Position numbers and translations under genes: made by a program
Assembly: GCA_029266815.1 (NCBI GenBank)
Contig: JAQSWC010000157.1
Span: 1-5,430 of the forward strand
Reading direction: 5' to 3'
Length of the DNA stretch: 5,430 nt
From: Paucimonas sp.
GTDB lineage: Bacteria; Pseudomonadota; Gammaproteobacteria; Burkholderiales; Burkholderiaceae_D
Shown here: piece after piece, positions 1-3,989 of the stretch
Layout of the letters: the number at the start of each line of letters is the position of its first letter
Position numbering within the stretch: the first letter of the stretch is position 1
The notes under the pieces: generated by a model
Told to the model about the DNA's origin: nothing
Seen by the model: only the letters and a program-made list of their open reading frames with translations
The model's database searches: none

Positions 1-1
1 G

Positions 2-937
2 CTGCTGCCCATGGGCTTCGCCCTGATTCCGTCAATTTCCTCGGCAAGCTGTGGCGCCGCGTTTTGCGCAGTGAATACGAACTGGACGTCGGAAAGCGCA
101 ATGGTCGACGCGGGTTCTGCGTTCGATCTTCGCTATGAACATATCAACCAAGATCAGCCGCAAGCCGGTAGCAAGCGCGTGGCGGTCGGCCAGATACGTC
201 GTCACCATGATGAAGTCAGCACGCTGAACCGCAACCTGCTGATGACCTACAGCCACAGCTTCTCTTCAGGCTGGGGAATAACCGCAAGCGCACCCATTCA
301 GGAACGGAATCACACGCATATCCACAATCATCACGGCGCGCAGTTCTGGGATAAATGGAACTACACCAAGCTTGGTGATGTGCGTGTAACGGGCCGCTAC
401 CAGTTGCCTTTCGTCGGCGACCCGCACAAGCCGGTCATGTCCGGCCTGACTTTCGGACTGAAGCTGCCTACCGGAAAATCCGATGTCGCCAATGCGCAGG
501 GCGCGTTGGCCGAACGCAGCATGCAGCCGGGAACAGGGACGACGGATCTGCTCGTGGGCGCGTACTATCACCAGAAAGCAGGGGAGAACGCTGCATGGTT
601 CGTGCAGGCGCAGCTTCAGCATGCGCTGAACAGCCATCATGGATACAAGCCCGGCTCGCAGATCGGCGCGGACGTCGGTTATCGCCGCAGGCTGAGCGAT
701 CGGTTCGCCGGATTGATTCAGTTGAACCTGGTGAAGAAGCGCTCCGACAGCGGCAATGAGGCGGAGCCGGACAACACCGGCAACCGTGCGGCATTCCTCA
801 GTCCGGGCGTGAGCTATGCGCTGTTCGACAATGTGCAGATATATGGCTTCTACCAGTACCCGCTGTACCAGCATGTCGAGGGAGTACAGTTGACAGCCCG
901 CCGCGCTTTCGTGGTTGGGGCCAGCGGAAAATTCTGA
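2..937 (+). CDS. Probable outer-membrane beta-barrel protein (transporter/porin-like), 5'-partial
   Basis: The frame is open to the left edge, and the codons before the ATG at 11 (Leu-Leu-Pro) continue a hydrophobic stretch. I therefore think the true start lies upstream and that the visible beginning is the end of a signal peptide. Numbering from the ATG at 11 gives 308 residues. A Cys pair (C14, C19) in a SCGAAFC-type segment is followed by NTNW near the probable mature N-terminus. The rest alternates polar and aromatic residues in beta-strand fashion, with Gly-rich turns, and ends in Gly-Lys-Phe; a terminal Phe is the usual BAM-recognised end of outer-membrane barrels. A His-rich patch (H101, H103, H105, H107, H108) could sit in a loop and bind metal, but that is inference. 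The substrate is unknown. It is followed 29 bp downstream by a periplasmic thioredoxin, probably in one operon. I am fairly sure of an outer-membrane barrel and unsure of the family (phenol-degradation MetA-like 'transporter' proteins are the closest guess). Confidence 0.75.
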   Translation: MLPMGFALIPSISSASCGAAFCAVNTNWTSESAMVDAGSAFDLRYEHINQDQPQAGSKRVAVGQIRRHHDEVSTLNRNLLMTYSHSFSSGWGITASAPIQERNHTHIHNHHGAQFWDKWNYTKLGDVRVTGRYQLPFVGDPHKPVMSGLTFGLKLPTGKSDVANAQGALAERSMQPGTGTTDLLVGAYYHQKAGENAAWFVQAQLQHALNSHHGYKPGSQIGADVGYRRRLSDRFAGLIQLNLVKKRSDSGNEAEPDNTGNRAAFLSPGVSYALFDNVQIYGFYQYPLYQHVEGVQLTARRAFVVGASGKF

Positions 938-966
938 CTGACGCGAAGATGAGATCAGGTCATGCC

Positions 967-1437
967 ATGTTGAAGCGCAGCGCCGCCGTACTTGCCACGG
1001 CGCTGCTCGCAGCTTTGCCTGCGGCCTATGCCGCGGACCTCAACGCATTCCAGTTGACCGACACGAAGGGTGTCGTGCATTCGCTTGAAAAGCATCAGGG
1101 AAAATGGGTGCTGGTGAATATATGGGCGACATGGTGTGCTCCCTGTCTGGCAGAAATGCCCGAGCTTCAAGCCTTGAGCGCTTCGCGCAGCGACCTGGTT
1201 GTGCTGGGCGTGGCGGCTGATGGCCAGAGCAAGGCGCGGGTGATGCAGTTTGCCGGCAAGCTCGGAGTCACCTATCCGATCGTTGCGGGTAATGCCGATT
1301 CGGCGAAACTGTTCAAGGTGCGCGCCTATCCCACCACCATTCTGTTCGATGCCCGCGGCCGGCAGGTATTCATCAAAGAGGGAATTATCCAGCGCCAGGA
1401 AATAGAAGGCGTGCTGGGTCAGGGCAAGCCGGGCTGA
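967..1437 (+). CDS. Periplasmic TlpA/ResA-type thiol-disulfide oxidoreductase
   Basis: This 156-residue protein has an N-terminal signal peptide (Lys-Arg, then an Ala/Leu core, cleavage after about residue 22 in AAYA|AD). A thioredoxin fold follows: the active site WCAPC (C57, C60) sits in the context NIWATWCAPCLAEMPEL, and the cis-proline is P122 in RAYPTTILFD. These are hallmarks of the TlpA/ResA/DsbE group, which acts in the periplasm and usually reduces disulfides in apocytochrome c or copper-site proteins. I chose the ATG at 967 because an AGG lies 7 nt upstream and the signal peptide then has normal form. The ATG at 949, which would add six residues (MRSGHA), has only GAAG directly against it. 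The spacing to the preceding barrel gene suggests co-transcription. The partner is not identifiable here; the barrel protein with its N-terminal Cys pair is one possible client. The length is typical of the family. Confidence 0.9.
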   Translation: MLKRSAAVLATALLAALPAAYAADLNAFQLTDTKGVVHSLEKHQGKWVLVNIWATWCAPCLAEMPELQALSASRSDLVVLGVAADGQSKARVMQFAGKLGVTYPIVAGNADSAKLFKVRAYPTTILFDARGRQVFIKEGIIQRQEIEGVLGQGKPG

Positions 1438-1476
1438 CTTCCGCGCCCGAAGAATTTATTGCTTGCCGGTTTTTCT

Positions 1477-2172
1477 TCAGCCTTCAAAGATACGCAGCTT
1501 CTCGACATCCGGAACCGTGATGGTTTTTCCGCTGACATCGATAAGCCTGTTTTCAGCAAGGTCGTGCAAGATTCGGGAAAAATGTTCGGGCGTCAGGTTC
1601 AGGCGGGACGCCAGCACGGTTTTGCTGAAGGGGAGGGTGACCTGCAGGATGTCTTTAGCAACTTCCTCTTCATCCAGGCGCGAAAGCAGATAACCGATCA
1701 CGCGCTGTGTGCCGGAGCGCAGCGAGTACGCTTCCACATCACAGATCAGGCCGTGCAGGCGCCGGCTCAGGCCCGCCAGCATCTTCCGTGAAAAATCCGG
1801 ATCGCGCTGCAAGCCTTCCAGCACGACGTCGCGGGAGATGTGAAGCAGCAGCGAGTCCGCCAATGCCTGCGAATTCACGATATACGGCTTGTTCATGAAC
1901 ATCACGGCTTCGCCGAAGCTGTGGCCCGGACCGATGATCTCCACGATCTTCTCTCCGCCCTGCTGCGAAGTAAAAGCCAGCTTCACTTGACCGAAGATCA
2001 CGGTATGAAAGCCCGTGCAGGCATCGCCGCGGCGAAACAGCAGCTCGCCGCGTTTGAGGTGAACTTCAGTCGTGCCTGCGGCAATGCGGTCGATTTCCTC
2101 CGGCGCCATTTCATTGAACAGCGGCAGCCTGGCAAGAAAATTCTGCGCCTTGATCTTGGGTTTCTGCGTCAT
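1477..2172 (-). CDS. DNR/NnrR-like Crp/Fnr-family transcriptional regulator
   Basis: The protein has 231 residues and full Crp/Fnr architecture: an effector-binding beta-roll (about 20-115), a long dimerisation helix (about 120-150, including LAGLSRRLHGLICDVEAYSLR) and a C-terminal winged helix (about 153-222). The recognition helix TPEHFSRIL carries E196, S199 and R200, the E-x-x-S-R pattern with which FNR-type proteins read TTGAT half-sites. Only two cysteines are present (C52, C144) and there is no N-terminal Cys cluster, so it is not an [4Fe-4S] FNR. The FGEAVMFMNKPYIVNSQA segment resembles Pseudomonas DNR, a heme-dependent NO sensor of denitrification. A neighbouring nnrS supports an NO-response role. 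The start at 2172 gives the usual family length, but the Shine-Dalgarno sequence (GGAA) is close and weak. A perfect operator lies about 175 bp upstream, which suggests autoregulation. Effector identity (NO through heme) is inferred from relatives. Confidence 0.88.
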   Translation of the reverse strand: MTQKPKIKAQNFLARLPLFNEMAPEEIDRIAAGTTEVHLKRGELLFRRGDACTGFHTVIFGQVKLAFTSQQGGEKIVEIIGPGHSFGEAVMFMNKPYIVNSQALADSLLLHISRDVVLEGLQRDPDFSRKMLAGLSRRLHGLICDVEAYSLRSGTQRVIGYLLSRLDEEEVAKDILQVTLPFSKTVLASRLNLTPEHFSRILHDLAENRLIDVSGKTITVPDVEKLRIFEG

Positions 2173-2227
2173 GTTCCGGCAGGGCTTGAGACGGCAATGA
2201 AGCCGACGCCGAACGAGATGGCAGAGG

Positions 2228-2253
2228 AAAGACTTAGTTTCATTGGAGTCTTT
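2228..2253. repeat. 7-bp perfect inverted repeat in the regulator's leader
   Basis: AAAGACT (2228-2234) and AGTCTTT (2247-2253) form a perfect 7-bp inverted repeat around a 12-nt spacer. It lies in the predicted 5' untranslated region of the leftward Crp/Fnr gene, about 55 bp before its start. It could be a stem-loop in that mRNA or a protein-binding dyad. No U-tract follows on either strand, so it is not a terminator. Its function is unknown and it may be chance. Confidence 0.35.
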
Positions 2254-2318
2254 GCATGTCGTTATTCATCGTTCAGGCAATGGAGGTGTGAAGGCCGCTT
2301 TGTGCCTGACTATCGGTG

Positions 2319-2324
2319 ATCGTA
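2319..2324 (-). promoter_or_regulatory. Possible -10 element of the Crp/Fnr regulator gene
   Basis: Read on the minus strand, 2324-2319 is TACGAT, matching TATAAT at 4 of 6 positions. If transcription starts near 2313, the FNR/DNR operator at 2348-2361 is centred at about -41.5 and this hexamer at about -11 to -6, which is the class II layout for FNR-type activation. The leader would be about 140 nt. The geometry is the support; the hexamer alone is weak. Confidence 0.4.
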
Positions 2325-2347
2325 AGTGACGAAGCCTGGGTTAAAAA

Positions 2348-2361
2348 TTGATTCAAATCAA
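2348..2361. promoter_or_regulatory. Perfect FNR/DNR-type operator TTGATTCAAATCAA
   Basis: The 14-bp dyad TTGAT-TCAA-ATCAA matches the FNR/DNR/NnrR/ANR consensus TTGAT-N4-ATCAA at every specified base. It lies in the divergent intergenic region between the Crp/Fnr regulator and nnrS, and the regulator has the matching E-x-x-S-R recognition helix. Spacing fits class II activation of the leftward regulator promoter best. Towards nnrS it is 287 bp from the start codon and would act from a distant (class I-like) position or on a start site not obvious here. A true FNR or ANR elsewhere in the genome could use the same site. Confidence 0.85.
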
Positions 2362-2406
2362 AATAGTCGGGAAAGGCGGGCGTCATTGATATACGAGGAA
2401 GGCAGG

Positions 2407-2435
2407 TTGATTTTCGTGGCGAGTCCGTTTAAGAT
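2407..2435 (+). promoter_or_regulatory. Possible sigma70-like promoter for nnrS
   Basis: TTGATT (2407-2412) and TAAGAT (2430-2435) each match the sigma70 -35 and -10 consensus at 4 of 6 positions and are separated by exactly 17 bp. The predicted start is near 2442, giving an nnrS leader of about 205 nt that includes the whole nested repeat. The FNR/DNR operator would then be centred at about -87. The stretch just downstream (2436-2458) is AT-rich with small dyads (CATAT/ATATG). Prediction by eye only. Confidence 0.3.
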
Positions 2436-2462
2436 GCATATGAAATATATGTTTATGCGGCG

Positions 2463-2628
2463 GTCGCCAACTAAGGCGACAGTTGTCCGCGCCCCACTCC
2501 TTCCCCTTCAAGGGGAAGGCTGGGATGGGGATGGGTTATTTTGGTCGCACCTCATAACCCATTCCCACCCTAACCCTCCCCTTGAAGGGGAGGGAATTAA
2601 ACCAGATTTCGTCGCCTAAATTGGCGAC
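2463..2628. repeat. 166-bp nested inverted-repeat element (REP/MITE-like)
   Basis: The element is symmetric at three scales. The outer ends are 18-bp units, GTCGCCAACTAAGGCGAC (2463-2480) and GTCGCCTAAATTGGCGAC (2611-2628). Each is itself a hairpin (GTCGCC/GGCGAC), and one matches the reverse complement of the other at 16 of 18 positions. Inside, arms 2499-2539 and 2554-2594 are inverted copies matching at 35 of 41 positions around a 14-nt loop (2540-2553). Each arm begins or ends with a perfect 21-bp palindrome (2499-2519 and 2574-2594) built on CCCCTT/AAGGGG around one central base. No coding or obvious target-site duplication is visible. It lies between the predicted nnrS promoter and its Shine-Dalgarno sequence, so it would be transcribed into the leader. 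C/G-rich palindromes of this style are dispersed repeats in various proteobacteria; mobility here is inference. Confidence 0.85.
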
Positions 2629-2636
2629 TACTGAGC

Positions 2637-2642
2637 AAAGGA
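2637..2642 (+). promoter_or_regulatory. Ribosome binding site of nnrS
   Basis: AAAGGA lies 6 nt before the ATG at 2649, with normal spacing. It starts only 8 bp after the right end of the nested repeat, so folding of the leader could affect its access. It decides for the ATG at 2649 over the in-frame ATG three codons later. Confidence 0.7.
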
Positions 2643-2648
2643 TGAATC

Positions 2649-3845
2649 ATGTCGCTGATGTCTATCGAAGAGCCGCGGGCCGCCATTCCTGACCGCTTTG
2701 CGGGCATGCCGCTCTGGGCGCTTGGTTTCAGGCCGTTCTATCTTCTTGCAGCAGCATTCGCTTTTGTCAGCGTGCCGCTCTGGAGCGCGCGTTATCTGGG
2801 CTGGATGGAAGTGCCCGCGCATGTGAACATCAACTGGCACATGCATGAAATGCTGTTCGGTTTCGCCGTTGCCGTCATCATCGGCTTTCTCTACACCGCC
2901 GCGCGCAACTGGACCGGGTTATGGACACCCCGGCACGGCCATCTCGCTGCGCTGGCCGGCTTGTGGGTTGCGGGCAGGGTAGCGATGATTGCGGCACCGC
3001 CGGCCGTCGCCATGATCGTGGATCTTGCGTTCCTGCCGGCTGCGGGATGGCCTCTCTACCAGGTCTTGAAGCGTTCCGGAAACCGGCGCAACATGTTCCT
3101 GGTGGGTCTGCTTGCTCTGCTCACATTCATCAATTTCCTCTTCCATGCTTCAGTGCTGGGCTGGATGGACATTTCGTCCATGCGGATCATGGAAGCGGCG
3201 ATTTTTGTAGTGGTGTTCATGGAATCCGCCATCGGTGCGCGGGTGATCCCGATGTTTACCGCCAACGCGGTGCCGGGCATACGGCCGGTCACTCATGCAC
3301 GGCGCGACGTGATCTGCATGGCGCTGACGGTGCTTGCCAGCCTGGCGTGGATATTCCTTTCTCCTTCGCCTCTCGCTGCAGGATTGGCGCTGGCCGCTGC
3401 ATGTGCGCAGGTAGTTCGCCTGGCAGGGTGGAAGCCGCAAGGCACTCTCAAGCTGCCGCTGTTATGGATCCTGCACCTGTCGTATGCATGGATTCCGCTC
3501 GGATTCTTCCTGCTGGCGCTGGCGTCGATGAACGTTATTGGCAGCAGCGCGGCATTCCATGTGCTGGCAGTGGGATCGATGGGCGGGCTCATCATCGGCA
3601 TGATCACCAGGACAGCATTGGGACACACCGGCAGGATGCTGAAAGCGGGGCACGGCGAGACGGTGATGTACGTGTTGTTGCAGCTCGGCGTCATTGCCCG
3701 TTTCTGCGCCGCACTCAATGTGATGGATTACGCGAGGGAGGCGTTGGCCATAGCCGCCTTTTGCTGGTCGGCCGCGTTCCTGCTCTATATCTATGTGTAC
3801 GGCCCTTATCTGCTGGCGCCGAGAGTGGATGGCAAAGAGGGATAG
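2649..3845 (+). CDS. nnrS: NnrS family heme/copper membrane protein (NO stress)
   Basis: This 398-residue, very hydrophobic protein has about 12 predicted membrane segments, the usual size and topology of NnrS. Family hallmarks visible in order are GFRPFYLLA (26-34), the His motif WHMHEMLFGFAVAVIIGF (63-80, with H64 and H66) followed by NWTG (87-90), GARVIPMFTANAVPG (196-210), and HVLAVGSMGGLIIGMITRTALGHTGR (304-329, with H304 and H326). The His residues are likely heme or copper ligands. NnrS proteins sit in the inner membrane, are controlled by NO-responsive regulators, and protect cells against nitrosative stress by limiting formation of iron-NO complexes rather than by reducing NO directly. 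The divergent DNR-like regulator and the perfect operator between them fit this role. The start is supported by AAAGGA at 2637. A strong hairpin follows the stop codon. No nor or nir gene is in the window, so it may act alone or with genes elsewhere. Confidence 0.93.
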   Translation: MSLMSIEEPRAAIPDRFAGMPLWALGFRPFYLLAAAFAFVSVPLWSARYLGWMEVPAHVNINWHMHEMLFGFAVAVIIGFLYTAARNWTGLWTPRHGHLAALAGLWVAGRVAMIAAPPAVAMIVDLAFLPAAGWPLYQVLKRSGNRRNMFLVGLLALLTFINFLFHASVLGWMDISSMRIMEAAIFVVVFMESAIGARVIPMFTANAVPGIRPVTHARRDVICMALTVLASLAWIFLSPSPLAAGLALAAACAQVVRLAGWKPQGTLKLPLLWILHLSYAWIPLGFFLLALASMNVIGSSAAFHVLAVGSMGGLIIGMITRTALGHTGRMLKAGHGETVMYVLLQLGVIARFCAALNVMDYAREALAIAAFCWSAAFLLYIYVYGPYLLAPRVDGKEG

Positions 3846-3855
3846 GCTCTTAGTA

Positions 3856-3881
3856 GCGTGACGGGCTTCGGCTTGTCACGC
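3856..3881 (+). terminator. UUCG-capped hairpin after nnrS
   Basis: GCGTGAC (3856-3862) pairs with GTCACGC (3875-3881). The interior GGGC and GCTT extend the stem through two G-U pairs and two G-C pairs, so the RNA forms an 11-bp stem closed by a C(UUCG)G tetraloop. It begins 11 nt after the nnrS stop codon. The sequence after it is C/G-rich and then ATTTAT, with no real U-tract, so it is either a weak intrinsic terminator or a 3'-end-stabilising stem at a Rho-dependent end. The stem is less stable on the other strand because the G-U pairs become A-C mismatches, which favours + strand function. Confidence 0.6.
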
Positions 3882-3926
3882 CCGGACGCATTTATGCTGT
3901 AGCGGAGCCGGAAATGAATATGACGA

Positions 3927-3932
3927 TAAAAT
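3927..3932 (+). promoter_or_regulatory. Possible -10 element of the sensor kinase gene
   Basis: TAAAAT matches TATAAT at 5 of 6 positions, within the AT-rich stretch 3911-3935. No convincing -35 lies 16-18 bp upstream. TGACG occurs twice nearby (3921-3925 and 3935-3939) and once inverted (CGTCA, 3957-3961), which may be chance. A start near 3939 would leave a leader of about 50 nt before the predicted kinase start. Confidence 0.25.
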
Positions 3933-3979
3933 ATTGACGCACAAGCGCACTGTTTTCGTCATCCCCTTTTCTTCTTCGC

Positions 3980-3985
3980 GAGGAA
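3980..3985 (+). promoter_or_regulatory. Shine-Dalgarno sequence supporting a non-ATG kinase start
   Basis: GAGGAA ends 4 nt before the ATA at 3990 (AGGA ends 5 nt before it). It is the only good ribosome-binding sequence near the kinase N-terminus. It points to the ATA rather than to the CTG at 4002 or the ATG at 4050, which are too far away. This site decides the proposed start. Confidence 0.55.
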
Positions 3986-3989
3986 CGCC

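Noticed and set aside
266..874. A 202-codon minus-strand ORF inside the outer-membrane protein gene
   Set aside because: It is an antisense shadow; the + strand product has beta-barrel features and a terminal Phe.
1430..1449. Possible bidirectional terminator between the thioredoxin and the regulator genes
   Set aside because: The only stem is 5 bp (CGGGC/GCCCG) with a 10-nt loop overlapping the thioredoxin stop codon, and no U-tract follows on the + strand.
1840..2319. A 159-codon + strand ORF antisense to the Crp/Fnr gene and its promoter
   Set aside because: The opposite strand encodes a complete Crp/Fnr protein with a recognisable recognition helix; the + frame shows no motif.
2384..2402. 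A class II FNR-activated promoter reading towards nnrS
   Set aside because: At the position required (about 2384-2389) the hexamer CATTGA is a poor -10, and TATACG at 2390 is about 6 bp too far. The leftward geometry is clearly better.
2326..2619. A 97-codon ORF between the regulator and nnrS
   Set aside because: It runs across the FNR/DNR operator, the probable promoter and most of the inverted repeat, has no good ribosome site, and reads repeat palindromes as protein.
2463..2628. Reading the repeats as a CRISPR array or a riboswitch
   Set aside because: There are only two copies of each unit, they are inverted rather than direct, and there are no regular spacers; no known riboswitch core is recognisable.
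2921..3853. A 310-codon + strand ORF overlapping nnrS in another frame
   Set aside because: It is rich in Cys, Gly and Arg and lacks any family pattern, while the nnrS frame has all hallmark motifs and a Shine-Dalgarno sequence.
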